Numbered from the stretch's first letter, positions 8,030 to 19,076 are shown. The stretch is DNA of 64,000 bases from Isochrysis galbana (GCA_018136815.1 CM030940.1:1483813-1547812), one strand, 5' to 3'. Made by a program: numbers and translations. The notes: a model not told the origin generated them from the sequence alone.

Positions 8030-11000
8030 TTATTTGGGCGGCTTCTTCACGAATGGCTTGAAATTCGACAGCGTGCGCTTCACCGCATCCGCGGCCGAAT
8101 TGGACGGGCCCGGTGGTACAGTCTCGGCGCTCTTATCTGAGGCTACCAATCGCGACGATGACTCCTCGAGCGACAAGCGTAGATCGAGCAGCTCTGCTTT
8201 GCACACAGCCAGCTCCTCCTGACAGCGCATCAGCTCGGCCGCGCTCGTCTCCCTATCGCTGATAGCTGCGACGAGCTGAGACTGCAGCTCCACAAGCACG
8301 TCATCGCTAGCAGAGGAGGAGATGTCGGCAGCGGCTGGCGCGCCAGATGACGCACGGAGCTTCTCAAGCTCCTCCTCTAGCTTGCTAATGGTGCCGAACA
8401 TCTCGTCTTGATCGCGCGAGAACTCAGATTCGCGCGCGGCCAGTTCTGCTTGTTTCGCTTGGAGAAGCCGCCCGAATTCGGCCTCGCGATCAGCGAGGAT
8501 CGCGGTAGCCTCCGCCCTCGCTTCCTCAGTTGCCCTCGCCGCCGCCACATCGAGTTGGGCTGCAGACGCCGAGCCGCCTTCTTGAAGGGCCTCGGAGAGT
8601 GATGCGACTTGCGTCTCGAGGCGCTGGATCGTGGCCAAGAGATCCCCCCTCTCTGACGTGAACATCTCAGTCTGCAGGGCGGCTCGCTCTTGGTGCTCAC
8701 GCTCGAAGGTATCACGTGCGTTCGCGACGGCCGAAGCGACAGCCTCATCCATTAACGCCTTGTACTCGGCCTCCATCGCCGCTTTTGCCGCAGCAAGAGC
8801 GGCGCCTTGGGCTTGCGTTGCTGCCGCTTGTGCCGCCATGGCGGAAGCTGATGCTTCAGCCATCGCAGCCTCTCGCGCGGCCGCAGCAGCCTCATTGATC
8901 GCAAACGTGCGCTCCCCCGCCGCCTCCGCCTTCGCCGCCGCAACTGCCTCGGCCACTGCCGCGGACACAGCAGCCTCTTGGGCGACTTGAGCATCGCCGC
9001 AAGCCGCCGCTGAAGCCTCGGCCAGCGCGGCCTCTCGCGCGGCCGCAGCAGCCTCGTTGATCGCAAACACGCGCTCCGCCTCCGCCTCAGCCCGGGCGAC
9101 CGCGACGGCCTCGGCCACCGCCGCGGATATGGCAGCCTCTTGGGCCGCCGCCGCCGTCGCCGCCGCCTCGGCCAGCGCAGCCTCTCGGGCGGCCGCAACC
9201 GCCTCGTTGATCGCAAACGCGCGCTCCGCCTCAGCCTCCGCCTTTGCCGCCGCAACAGCCTCGGCCACTGCCGCGGACAAGGTAGCTTCCTTGGCGTCTT
9301 GAGCATCGCCGTGAGCGGCCGCCGCCGCCGCCGCCGCCTCGGCCAGCGCGGCCTCTCGCGCGGCCGCAGCAGCCTCGTTGATCGCAAACGCGCGCTCCGC
9401 CTCCGCCTCCGCCCTAGCGGCCGCCACTGCCTCGGCCACTGCCGCGGACACGGTGGCTTCCTCGGTCGCCGCCGCCGCCACCGAAGCCTCGGCCATCGCG
9501 GCCTCTCGTGCGGCCGCAGCAGCCTCGTTGATCGCAAAGGCGCGCTGCGCCTCAGCCTCAGCCCTGGCGGCCGCAACAGCCTCGGCCACTGCCGCGGACA
9601 CGGAGGCCTCTTGGGCCGCTGCCGCCGCCGCCGCCTCGGCCATCGCAGCCTCTCGCGCGGTAACAACGGCCTCGTTGATCGCAAACGCGCGCTCCGCCTC
9701 CGCCTCCGCCCTAGCAGCCGCAACTGCCTCGGCCACCGCCGCGGATATGGCAGCCTCCTGGGCGTTTTGAGCATCACAGTGAGCCACCGCCGCCGCCGCC
9801 GCCGCCTCGGCTAGCGCGGCCTCTCGGGCGGCCGCAACCGCCTCGTTGATCGCAAACGCGCGCTCCGCCTCAGCCTCCGCCTTTGCCGCCGCAACTGCCT
9901 CGGCCACTGCCGCGGACAAGGTAGCTTCCTTGGCGTCTTGAGCATCGCCGTGAGCGGCCGCCGCCGCCGCCGCCGCCTCGGCCAGCGCGGCCTCTCGCGC
10001 GGCCGCAGCAGCCTCGTTGATCGCAAACGCGCGCTCCGCCTCAGCCTCCGCCTTTGCCGCCGCAACAGCCTCGGCCACTGCCGCGGACAAAGTAGCTTCC
10101 TTGGCGTCTTGAGCATCGCCGTGAGCGGCCGCCGCCGCCGCCGCCGCCTCGGCCAGCGCGGCCTCTCGCGCGGCCGCAGCAGCCTCGTTGATCGCAAACG
10201 CGCGCTCCGCCTCAGCCTCCGCCTTTGCCGCCGCAACAGCCTCGGCCACTGCCGCGGACACGGAGGCCTCTTGGGCCGCTGCCGCCGCCGCCGCCTCGGC
10301 CATCGCAGCCTCTCGCGCGGCCGCAGCAGCCTCGTTGATCGCAAACGCGCGCTCCGCCTCCGCCTCCGCCCTAGCGGCCGCCACTGCCTCGGCCACTGCC
10401 ACGGACACGGTGGCTTCCTCGGTCGCCGCCGCCGCCACCGAAGCCTCGGCCATCGTGGCCTCTCGCGCGGCCGCAGCAGCCTCGTTGATCGCAAACGCGC
10501 GCTCCGCCTCAGCCTCCGCCTTTGCCGCCGCAACAGCCTCGGCCACTGCCGCGGACACGGAGGCCTTTTGGGCCGCTGCCGCCGCCGCCGCCTCGGCCAT
10601 CGCAGCCTCTCGCGCGGCCGCAGCAGCCTCGTTGATCGCAAACGCGCGCTCCGCCTCCGCCTCCGCCCTAGCGGCCGCAACAGCCTCGTTGATCGCGAAC
10701 GCGCGCTCCGCCTCTGCCTCCGCTCTAGCGGCCGCAACAGCCTCGGCCACTGCCGCGGATACGGTGGTCTCTTGGGCCGCCGCCGCTGCCGAAGCCTCGG
10801 CCAGCGCGGCCTCTCGCGCGGCCGCAGCAGCCTCATTGATGGCAAGCGCGCGCTCCGCCTCTGCCTCCGCCCGGGCGGCCGCGACGGCCTCAGCCACCGC
10901 AGCGGACTCGGTGGCCTCTTGGCCCGCCGCCGCCGCCGACGCCTCGACCAACGCGGCCTCTCGCGCAGCCGCAGCAGCCTCGTTGATCGCAAACGCGCGC

Positions 11001-12130
11001 TCCGCCTCCGCCTCCGCCTTTGCCGCCGCAACAGCCTCGGCCACCGCCGCGGATACGGCAGCCGCCTGGGCGACTTGAGTATCGCCGTGAGCTGCCGCCG
11101 CCGTCCCCGAAGCCTCGGCCATCGCGGCCTCTCGTGCGGCCGCAACAGCCTCGTTGATTGCGAACTCGCGCTCCGCCTCCGCCTCCGCCCTAGCAGCCGC
11201 AACAGCCTCGGCCACCGTCGCGGATACAGTGGCCTCTTTGGCCGCCGCCGCTGCCGAAGCCTCGGCTAGCGCAGCCTCTCGCGCCATCGCAGCAGCCTCG
11301 TTGATCGCAAGCGCGCGCTCCGCCTCTGCCTCTGCTTTGGCTGCCGCAACGGCTTCGGCCACGACCGCAGAGACGGCTTCTTTCACCGCAGCTGAATGTT
11401 CGACGACCGCCTCTACCTTGACCGCTGCGACAGCCTCAGCGATCGACGCTGCGTGTGTCTCTTCCAACGGTGAAGTTGCGCTCTTGACTGCCTCAACGAT
11501 CTGGCTGTCCACATCGGCTCTCGCCTTCTCCTTGGAGTTTGCCACTGCCTGAACCATCGCAGCCTCACTAGCTTGTTCATCCTTGCGCTTCTGGGCTGAG
11601 GGGTAGACCAGTAGGATGTCGGCGTCTGTGAGCCCTGCTCGCACACGCAGCTCATCATTTTCGTGCAGCAGCTCCTCGATGCGCGTCTCGTAGTCGGAGA
11701 GCTGCTGATCGACTCCGAGCGACGAGGACAGCTGGCTGAGCGTTTCCATCAGCGCGTCGCGCTCGATCTCGCGCTCTTCAAGCCTCGCCGAGAGCTCGGC
11801 CATGGTCCAAGAGGCACCCTCCTGAGCACCTGGCTCAGCCTCGCCCTCCTGCACGTGCGCTCCGAGACCTGAGGCAGCGAGCGCGGCCCTCGCCTCGTCC
11901 CTCTCTCTCTGCGCGCTCTGGCACATCTGCCTCATGCGCTCGAGCTGCTGCTCCATCTGCTCGCGCGCGTTGTGCGCTTCCTTGGCCTCCTTCTTCGCCT
12001 CCATCAGCTTGCGTAAGTTCTCCTTGGCTTTCTCTCTCGCACGAGTGGCCTCATCACGGGCAGCCTCGACCGAATCCATAGGGCGAGGCTCGGCAAAGGT
12101 GTGCCTGGCGGATGCGCCTCTCGCGCACAC
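8030..12130 (-). CDS. giant Ala-rich coiled-coil repeat protein
   Basis: The frame encodes up to 1366 residues without introns. The more plausible start is the internal MDSVEAARDEATRAREKAKE at 12079, because the residues before it look like leader sequence. Order: charged coiled coil (to about residue 240); a core from about 260 to 1100 built of about 17 tandem units of roughly 30-55 residues with the consensus AVAEAVAAARAEAEAERAF then AINEAAAAAREAALAEA; spacers of two kinds (SAAAAAQEA and AAAHGDAQDAKEA); a second heptad-rich coiled coil; and a basic tail ending NFKPFVKKPPK. The near identity of units at DNA level points to recent expansion by unequal exchange. It is expected to be a very long rod, perhaps cytoskeletal or a tether. 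No enzymatic domain is seen and the function is unknown. The opposite-strand Arg/Leu-rich frames are shadows of the repeat. Confidence 0.75.
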   Translation of the reverse strand: MCARGASARHTFAEPRPMDSVEAARDEATRAREKAKENLRKLMEAKKEAKEAHNAREQMEQQLERMRQMCQSAQRERDEARAALAASGLGAHVQEGEAEPGAQEGASWTMAELSARLEEREIERDALMETLSQLSSSLGVDQQLSDYETRIEELLHENDELRVRAGLTDADILLVYPSAQKRKDEQASEAAMVQAVANSKEKARADVDSQIVEAVKSATSPLEETHAASIAEAVAAVKVEAVVEHSAAVKEAVSAVVAEAVAAAKAEAEAERALAINEAAAMAREAALAEASAAAAAKEATVSATVAEAVAAARAEAEAEREFAINEAVAAAREAAMAEASGTAAAAHGDTQVAQAAAVSAAVAEAVAAAKAEAEAERAFAINEAAAAAREAALVEASAAAAGQEATESAAVAEAVAAARAEAEAERALAINEAAAAAREAALAEASAAAAAQETTVSAAVAEAVAAARAEAEAERAFAINEAVAAARAEAEAERAFAINEAAAAAREAAMAEAAAAAAAQKASVSAAVAEAVAAAKAEAEAERAFAINEAAAAAREATMAEASVAAAATEEATVSVAVAEAVAAARAEAEAERAFAINEAAAAAREAAMAEAAAAAAAQEASVSAAVAEAVAAAKAEAEAERAFAINEAAAAAREAALAEAAAAAAAAHGDAQDAKEATLSAAVAEAVAAAKAEAEAERAFAINEAAAAAREAALAEAAAAAAAAHGDAQDAKEATLSAAVAEAVAAAKAEAEAERAFAINEAVAAAREAALAEAAAAAAVAHCDAQNAQEAAISAAVAEAVAAARAEAEAERAFAINEAVVTAREAAMAEAAAAAAAQEASVSAAVAEAVAAARAEAEAQRAFAINEAAAAAREAAMAEASVAAAATEEATVSAAVAEAVAAARAEAEAERAFAINEAAAAAREAALAEAAAAAAAAHGDAQDAKEATLSAAVAEAVAAAKAEAEAERAFAINEAVAAAREAALAEAAATAAAAQEAAISAAVAEAVAVARAEAEAERVFAINEAAAAAREAALAEASAAACGDAQVAQEAAVSAAVAEAVAAAKAEAAGERTFAINEAAAAAREAAMAEASASAMAAQAAATQAQGAALAAAKAAMEAEYKALMDEAVASAVANARDTFEREHQERAALQTEMFTSERGDLLATIQRLETQVASLSEALQEGGSASAAQLDVAAARATEEARAEATAILADREAEFGRLLQAKQAELAARESEFSRDQDEMFGTISKLEEELEKLRASSGAPAAADISSSASDDVLVELQSQLVAAISDRETSAAELMRCQEELAVCKAELLDLRLSLEESSSRLVASDKSAETVPPGPSNSAADAVKRTLSNFKPFVKKPPK

Positions 12131-12139
12131 ACGCGGCCC

Positions 12140-13270
12140 GCCCGCCCGCCCGCTGCGAGGGCGGAGAGCGCGAGGGAGGGAGGGAGGGAGAGAGCGGCGG
12201 CGGCGCCCGTCGCGACGGCGCCGACAGAGAGCTCGCCCCCCCCACTCGCCCCCTCTCTCTCTCCCTTCTCTCTCTTCTCTCTCTTCTCCTCTAACTCTTA
12301 CTTGTCTTCTTCTTATTTCATCTTCTCTTCCCCCTCTGGGAATCGATGGATCTCATCTTCTCTCTGTTCTACTTTAGTTGTACTCTAGGAGTAAGTTCTT
12401 TCGTCTCTTCTATTCTCTGTGGCTCTGCTCTCTCTCTCCTCTCTGCTGCGTTCCCGCATGTGTACCATGAATAAAGAATAGTAGTAGTACTACTACTTTA
12501 TACTAGTAGTACATACTACGCTAGAGTCCACTTCATCAAGCAGTTGCAAGTCACGCGGGGGGGCCAAACCATCCCACTCGTCCACTCTACGCCCTCCGGA
12601 TGAAGGATGGAGGATGAAGGCGAAGGCAATCTGCCTGAGTATTGAGTATTGAGAATTGAATACTCGCAGTACGTACTCGTACTCAGTACGTGCTGGTGTT
12701 GGAGTTGGAGTTGGAGCGGGGGTTACAGGCAGGTTACACACGCGCCTCACCGGTGTGGGGGGGATGTCATATGGACCATGGGTTCGAAGTCACAGCACGC
12801 TCAGTCCGGTGCAACTGCATGCTGCATGCCCCTCATCTTCCTAGTTCCTAGGCCATGCCCCATGCTAGAAAGTACATACTACTAGTGTCCGCGTGACATG
12901 CGCCCTGCGCGCGCGCGCGCTAGCAAAAGAAAAAGCGGAGCCCCCGCCCCCGCCCCCGGAGGGGAGTTGGAGCCCGGAGGGGAGGGCGCACGAGGCGCCT
13001 CCCCATGGTGAACTAAGTATAAACTTAGTCGTCAAATTGGCATTGGTATTGGTATTGGAGCTCCCTATTGAGTTCCCACGTGTGACTTGCACTCAACACC
13101 TGAACACGGACACTCACACTAACACTCACCTAACACGGAAGATCATTGTATCACAACATGCAACATCAAACCAGTCTGCACTAAGGTTCGTCGTGTTGTT
13201 GCCAAGTAAGTGGCAGCTAGAGGCACTATCTTAGTTAGTACGCTCTAATATTCAGCTTGGTTTATGCACT
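12140..13270. other. intergenic region with CT tracts and a retroelement start
   Basis: The region 12140-12440 is GC- and CT-rich and upstream of the 8.0-12.1 kb gene, so it probably contains its promoter. From 12480 come TAGTAG-type microsatellites. On the minus strand a hairpin (ACTAAGT, loop TTAT, ACTTAGT) at 13011-13029 is followed by CCATGG, matching the 5' module of the retroelement copies at 30919, 42524 and 55788. No gene is recognised. Confidence 0.45.
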
Positions 13271-13277
13271 ACTATTA

Positions 13278-15179
13278 CTACTCGACGTGTGAACCCAAGC
13301 GCCTGCGCCGTTTGCGTTTGCTTGCGCACGCACCTCTCCTCCGCAGCAGGACGAGATCAACAAACCGCCATCCGGGGGACCACCCATCCCAGCCGTCCCA
13401 CTCGATCGCATGAAAGAATCGCAAGACCTCCCTGAATCCGGTCTTTCGAAGTGTCCGACTCACCTCGGCATTTGCAAGCAACTCATCGAATAGCACCACG
13501 TGGGATGGCGCCGCATGCTTACGTAACGCGTCACGCATCCGCCGCTGAATAGCCGCGCCGGGAGCGGCGAAAAAGCAATCGCAGTCATTTGTGCAACGGG
13601 ATCCCCGCGCCTCGGGGAAGCGCTGTGCCAGAGAAGCAGCATCGAAGCCAAGACTTGGAGGCGCACAGTCTAAAATAGAAAGAGTGACATTCGGGCTGTG
13701 CAAAAAGGCGTGCCCCGGTGTCTGGTGGCATCGCGTGAGCAAATCGACAGAGATCGACTGCGTAGCGGAGGAACACGCGACGGACTCCGATCGCAATGCT
13801 GCCATGACCGCAACCGGTGCGCGCTGGTGCACCATCGAGAGGTACAACGCAATGGGCGCGTTTGTCGACGCGATGATGACCAGCACTGTGGTACGGTGGC
13901 GCGCACCCAGTCCGGCCAAAGCGCGCCCGCAGAAGCAGAACGCAAACGGAAGCACTGGCAACAGGAAGCGAAGCTCCTTGTGCGGGCGTGATGATAGCAT
14001 CAATAGCAGCAGGGTAGGCGGCGCTAGTAGCCAACGTTGCCGAGGGGTTGCTGCTCGGACACCCAGAGCAAGCAGAGGCGCCTGAGCGGCGAGAATTGCA
14101 GGTAAGGCACCCACCACATACCAGTGCCACGGATGTGTGCCGTAGTATTCGGAGGCCCCTGCGCCAGATTGAAGATTGAAGCGGAGAAAACCAATAGCAG
14201 GGAGAACCAGCCGATTGTACAAGGCGCAGTCGATAAGTGTGACAACGCATACCACTGCAACTGCAGGAAAGCAGAGCGCCGCCCAGTCCACTGTGGAAGA
14301 ACTTGCATCGGCTTCCGACAGGAGGGTCTTTGCCGCACTATCACGTGCTTCCGCGACACAGTGCAAACCGGTCGGGGCCCCGGTACTTGCCTTTTGAGCC
14401 GAACCATCTTTCGAACTTGGTGCGGCAGACATGGTAGGCTCTAATGGTCTCAACATCTGATAGCGCGTCGATGCAGAGAGCCCGAGCACGAGGCTCAGGG
14501 TCAACGTGAGCGGCAAACTTGAGGGCCGGACCAGGAAGGTCAAAGCGATAAGCGCAGATCCCAGCCGTGGCCGGAGGTGCCACCACGCCCGCTGTCCGGC
14601 CGCGCTGTATCCAGCCGGAACCGGAGCAGCCATGTGCTTTGCGATCACACAGATGAGCGTGGCTTCCATAGAGGAAGAATACGCCCGCACTCCCGCATAC
14701 CAAGTGAACCAGCAGCAGAGGGAACAAATCAGAGTCATGTTCCCGACGGAAGCGCTGCCAAAGTAAGCGGCACTGAAGTCGCGTAGGCACAGGTCAGCCG
14801 CTCCGCTCGCGATCGCCTGAACGGCTCGAGGCGCCCATGCCACAGCGGCGGGTGAGTCGAGGCGGAGCATACGAAGCAGGTAGATTGTGAGCGCAAGTGG
14901 CAGCACGTGTGCGTGTGAGCGGATCGCGTGCGTCCACTCCCACGTTCGGTGGCCGTATCCAAAGGCGAGGCGATGCGCGGCCTCGTGTGCCTGCCAGAAC
15001 TCATCCGGGTCAAATTGCGTCCAGACCAGCGAGGCGTTGAGCAGGCGGAAGAGCACGACGAGCACGTCGATCCGACGGCCGATGCACGCCACTCGCATGC
15101 GCAGCAGGACGTTCCCCTCCCTCTCCCCTTCTCCCCCCTCCTCCCCCTCCCCCCCTCCGGGTGCCGTGCCGACCTCCAC
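13278..15179 (-). CDS. PIGB: GPI mannosyltransferase 3 (PIG-B/GPI10 type)
   Basis: This intronless frame of 633 residues belongs to the ALG9/PIG-B family (GT22) of ER multipass mannosyltransferases, which use dolichol-phosphate-mannose. PIG-B adds the third mannose of the GPI anchor. The luminal-loop signature FDPDEFWQAHEAAHRLAFG followed by RTWEW lies near residues 55-85; its acidic pair is the family's catalytic signature, and the TWEW and FGYG context is closest to PIG-B. The conserved RPHKELRFLLPVLPF (the HKE-RF motif) is near residue 405. Several hydrophobic segments lie between and after them. The first ~20 residues are Gly/Glu-rich, so translation might begin at a later Met (MRVACIGRRIDV). 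It ends in a basic stretch. ALG9 or ALG12 identity is less likely from the motifs. Confidence 0.85.
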   Translation of the reverse strand: MEVGTAPGGGEGEEGGEGEREGNVLLRMRVACIGRRIDVLVVLFRLLNASLVWTQFDPDEFWQAHEAAHRLAFGYGHRTWEWTHAIRSHAHVLPLALTIYLLRMLRLDSPAAVAWAPRAVQAIASGAADLCLRDFSAAYFGSASVGNMTLICSLCCWFTWYAGVRAYSSSMEATLICVIAKHMAAPVPAGYSAAGQRAWWHLRPRLGSALIALTFLVRPSSLPLTLTLSLVLGLSASTRYQMLRPLEPTMSAAPSSKDGSAQKASTGAPTGLHCVAEARDSAAKTLLSEADASSSTVDWAALCFPAVAVVCVVTLIDCALYNRLVLPAIGFLRFNLQSGAGASEYYGTHPWHWYVVGALPAILAAQAPLLALGVRAATPRQRWLLAPPTLLLLMLSSRPHKELRFLLPVLPFAFCFCGRALAGLGARHRTTVLVIIASTNAPIALYLSMVHQRAPVAVMAALRSESVACSSATQSISVDLLTRCHQTPGHAFLHSPNVTLSILDCAPPSLGFDAASLAQRFPEARGSRCTNDCDCFFAAPGAAIQRRMRDALRKHAAPSHVVLFDELLANAEVSRTLRKTGFREVLRFFHAIEWDGWDGWSPGWRFVDLVLLRRRGACASKRKRRRRLGSHVE

Positions 15180-15375
15180 CGATGAAGCCGTCGGTTCGGA
15201 GAAGCCTTTCGAGGACGAGTAGAGGAATAGAGTACAGGGGAAGTTACTAGGGTTAAATTTGGACCGGACGTCCCCTCACTCCCTTCCCCCCCCTTCATCT
15301 CCTCTCTTCCCCTACTAGTAGTTCTCTCTCTTTCTCTCTCTTCCCGCTCTCTCTCCTGCTCAAACGGACTTTTAA

Positions 15376-16509
15376 CTCCTTACTGCCGGAGCGCCGAAAT
15401 CGGCGCTTCCCCTCAGTTTCTTCAATTTTTCTGGCCTCGCAGCCATGTTTATCAATCAACTAGGCATGCATGTTTCTTGGCCAAAATTGGTTGAGAAACT
15501 GAAGCGCCGATTTCGGCGCTTCGCTTTCATAAATAATCAACGTGAAAACGCAAAAGAAAAAGAATGCCGGGAGAGGTGTCTCGGCTTCATATCGCCCGTG
15601 CGCCACCCGCTCGTTGCACCGACGCAGGGACCGGGGGCGGGGGGGGGGGGGAGAAGGGGGGGGGGTCGAAAGGGCTCCTCGCCCAAAAATCAGCGCGCAC
15701 TTTTCTCAGCCTTTATTGCCTTTTTTCGCGTAAGAGGCTGTCGCATTCGCGAATCGACACTCGTTAGGCTTCTCTCTTCTCTTCGTCGTTGTAGTATTTA
15801 TCGTTGTATAATTCTCTGCTTTCGCCTCTCGTTCTCGGTCAAAAGCTTCGCGTGGACGCACAGGATCTTGGGTTGTGGAGCGCTCCCTCTCTCTTTCTCT
15901 CGAAGACAAGGGAAGTTTCCCCCCCTTTCTTCATCCTAGGATCCTAGCTAGGCGCCTCGCAAATAGGTTTAATTCGCTTTCTTCCCCGTGTTTCTCTATC
16001 TACTTCAGTGATTGCAATCAGGTTTAATTTGCGACCTCTTTGTATCTCCCCCTTAGGCTCACCGCATTTCTCTCGTCTTATTCGGTAAGTCTTTTGGAAT
16101 CTTGTGCGGCAGGATTGCCCCTCACTTCTCACTTCCCCGTTATGGTGCGATTCCCCTTCCAGACGGCAGACGGGATCGCCGACACCTCATCATCACGAGA
16201 GCATGGGCCTGGTGGACTGCCATCACAGCCCTCCTCTCACTCACCCTCGCCTCTTGCTGCTCGCTCGATGTCGTTCTCGCCGCCGTCCTCGCCCTCGCCC
16301 TCGCCCGCCTGCCTGCCTTCCTCGCAGCCCGTCAGCACCTCTGAAGTCGTCTCCTCAGCCGCGTCTGCCGCCGGCATGGCCCCTTCCTCATTGCCCTCAG
16401 GCCCTATGGGCCATCCCAACTCGTCAGAGGCGCTCTTCCACGGCAGGCCATGGTGCAAACGCGCTAGAGAGAACCGCCGATTTCGGCGCTTCGACCCGGC
16501 AGTAAGGAG
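15376..16509. mobile_element. TTAA-flanked inverted-repeat element (piggyBac-like, non-autonomous)
   Basis: The element is bounded by TTAA at 15372-15375 and 16510-16513. Inside these lie 14-bp perfect inverted repeats, CTCCTTACTGCCGG at 15376 and its complement ending at 16509. Directly internal on each side is a palindrome of the type AGCGCCGAAATCGGCGCT; another full copy (GAAGCGCCGATTTCGGCGCTTC in two halves) lies at about 15503. TTAA duplication is the hallmark of piggyBac-type transposition. The 1134-bp interior has poly-G, CT-rich and low-complexity Ser/Pro frames but no transposase, so mobility would depend on an enzyme encoded elsewhere. Confidence 0.65.
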
Positions 16510-16913
16510 TTAACGCCTATCCCCTCCCCCCGCCTTTCTGTTTCTCCGTTTCTTCCTTTACGCTCGCTCTCCCCACGGGAATGCCCACACCTTGCGCGCC
16601 TCCGACGACACGCCGTATTCGGCTTTCGGCATGCACACGAAATCTATACAGAGTCGCTCGATTGGCTTGCCCCACTGCCCACTGCAACCTCGTGCCGTGC
16701 TAAAATAGGTGTTGCAACCGGTTGTCAAATGTCATCCGATCATGTACATGTGTCATCCGATCATGTAATGGGGCACGAGAGCAACCCAAAGATGGTCTCA
16801 GAGAAGGTAAATTAGCTTGAATGCAAACATAGGCTACACTGAGGGCACACCAAGGTTTAGCGCTGCCGAGAATACACCGAGCCAAGTAGTGCGCTGATGG
16901 TGACACGCCAGTT

Positions 16914-19076
16914 CTAGTCTGAGGAAACTTCCATTGTCATCCGCATTTCCTTCATGGCCTCACCGATGCAGTTCGCAAAGTCGTCCGCTTGGCCGTTGTA
17001 CGTCATGACCTGATCAATCCGACGGGAAGGCGAATGAGCGGAAGCACATGTACTGCCACCAAGGGGCCCGTGCTGTCTAGGACCGCTCACGACCACCGTG
17101 CACTCTTGGGGCTAGCTGGGCGAGGTCAACAAGTGACAACAACTCGCCTGCGCTCCAGAGACGTCCGGCCGGATGGCATAGCCCACAGCAAAGCAGTCGG
17201 GATGAAACGGGCCGAAGCCTCCGTTTGCGAGTGCGTGGGACGAGAGCGTGCTGGTCGAAATGATGATCTTCGACAGCTTGTGATAGGCGGCACTCTCAAA
17301 GATGGCAGGCTTGAGTCCCCTCTCCTTGGCCATCTGCGCCAGGACAAAGAGGTGCCGGTCCATTCCGTTACCCGTCATCGCATCACGCGTCACTCGCGTA
17401 TGGTTACGCACGGCAGCACGCATGAGCGCCGCCTTCCGCGATATCGGCTCGCTGCCGTTGCAAAAGGCCTCTGTGAAGGCCCTAGACTCTGGTGTGGCCG
17501 AGCGGATCGTCTCGGTGCGTCCGTGCTTGAAGGCCGCGGTCGATGCACTCTCATACGTCGAGACCGTGGTTCCACGCAGCTTGGCCATGGCGAGTTGGAA
17601 AGCCATCTGCATCATCCCGTCCGGGGAAACGCCCGCCCGCTTGAGCGCCCCTGTCGTAAAGTGGTCGGCCATCACGGTTGCCAGCTGGGTGCCGCAGATG
17701 GTCGCATCGAAGCGTTTGGCAGCGTCGTTCACCGATTCGGCGAGCGGAGGAGGCAGCACGAATTTGAGTTCCTTCGGCATGGTCTTGTGCGGCGCGGGCG
17801 ACTCGCTGGTCGGCATGCCGACCGAGTAGTCGTAAATCTCATTGGCGAAGCGGAGCACAGCGACGCCGTCGCCCCAAGAGTGCTCAAAATTGATGGCGGC
17901 CTTGGCGTTCGCGGTGACAATCAGCTGGAACGATTTGTCCAGCCAGCGATCCGTCCCCTTGCCGTGCAGCATGGCGCGATTCACAGCTCCCAGCTCTTCA
18001 GGTGCCGTGTCATCGAGGCATAGGGCAAAGACCGCCTCATCGATGGCGCGCAGCGCTAAGCTATTGGTGCCGTCTGCGCTTGCAAGGGAAGCGCGAAGGG
18101 TGGCCCATTCATCGCGCGGGAGGCCTGTGAGGAACCCCACGCCAGGTTTGTCCGCCGCCGAACCCGGAGACGAAACGATCGCGTCAAGGGCGCCCTGCAG
18201 CTGCGCTGTCGGCACCGTGTTGCCTGCCTCATCAAAGAGTTCGACCGTCCACATGGCTCCACCCCGCTGCACGAGGATATGGCGTGAGTCAGCCACAGAG
18301 CACAACTCGTCTCGCCCAAGCTGGGGCACCCGTGTCGAGCGGAAGAGGTTGGCGTACTGAGACATATCGAGGGCATAGGCCCCGGTGGCCGCCGCACCGT
18401 AAAACGCGATTGATCTGGGAAGCAGGCGGATCACCTCCGGCCAGAGAGGGTGTTTCGACTTCTTCGGTGCGGTGTGGAAGATGTCGGGTTCGAGAACGCC
18501 CTTTTCCAGAGCCTTGAGGAAGAGGCCCGCCGAGTGGCACAGCCGCGCGGCGCGATTTGTTTGCGAGGTGGGTGCCTGCTCATCCTGAAAAGTGAGCTGC
18601 GGGTTGAAGTTGAGCAGCAATGGTGAGCGGTCACGCAAATACATCTCAAACCAAGGCTGCGAGATGTACGAAGTATATGTACCCTTATCAGCCTCGAGAA
18701 GCTCCGCTTGCAGCTGCGGGCCTTCCTGCCTCGCAAAGGCGAATGCGGCGCGCTGTGCAAGGAGAAGCTCGTCGTCATCTTCGAGCAGCGGCTGCGCAAA
18801 GTAGACGAAGCGCTCGAGCGTCTTGTCAAGTGCAGGTATGGGCATCTTAGGCAGAGAATCCTGGAAATGCATCGTCGGAATTCGCGAGGAGTGGAGCAGG
18901 CCGGAGCTCATGCAGCGCTGGCCGAGGCGGGTGACACGGAGAGAGGCAGAGCGAGGCCGGGGCGACATGCTGGGCAAGGAGCCCTGCACCAGCTCTCTGC
19001 TTGAGGAGCGTAGGATAGCGGATGTGAGATGGCGACCACCGCGCGGCAGCGGTGGGAGGAGGAGCGAGCGTTGCAT
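16914..19076 (-). CDS. CPT2: carnitine O-palmitoyltransferase 2, mitochondrial (two exons)
   Basis: Exon 1 is 19076-17148 (643 codons) and exon 2 is 17009-16914 (31 residues plus stop), giving 674 residues, close to animal CPT2 (about 658). The intron 17147-17010 reads CAG|GCGAGT...GATCAG|GTC, a GC-AG intron, and joins VSGAQ to VMTYNGQADDF, restoring the family's C terminus. The first ~65 residues are basic, Ser/Arg/Leu-rich and acid-poor, as in mitochondrial presequences. The catalytic His lies in INFEHSWGDGVAVLRF near residue 397; the IISTSTLSS motif that binds CoA/carnitine is near residue 608. Expected role: regenerating acyl-CoA from acylcarnitine at the inner mitochondrial membrane for beta-oxidation. 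The family assignment is firm; CPT2 rather than another carnitine acyltransferase follows from the targeting and the EHSWGDGVA context. Confidence 0.9.

Noticed and set aside
9140-11269. Long Arg/Leu- and Ser/Ala-rich frames opposite the Ala-rich gene (both strands)
   Set aside because: Shadows of the same tandem DNA repeat in other frames; the minus-strand 1366-codon frame alone gives an unbroken, heptad-like protein with distinct ends.
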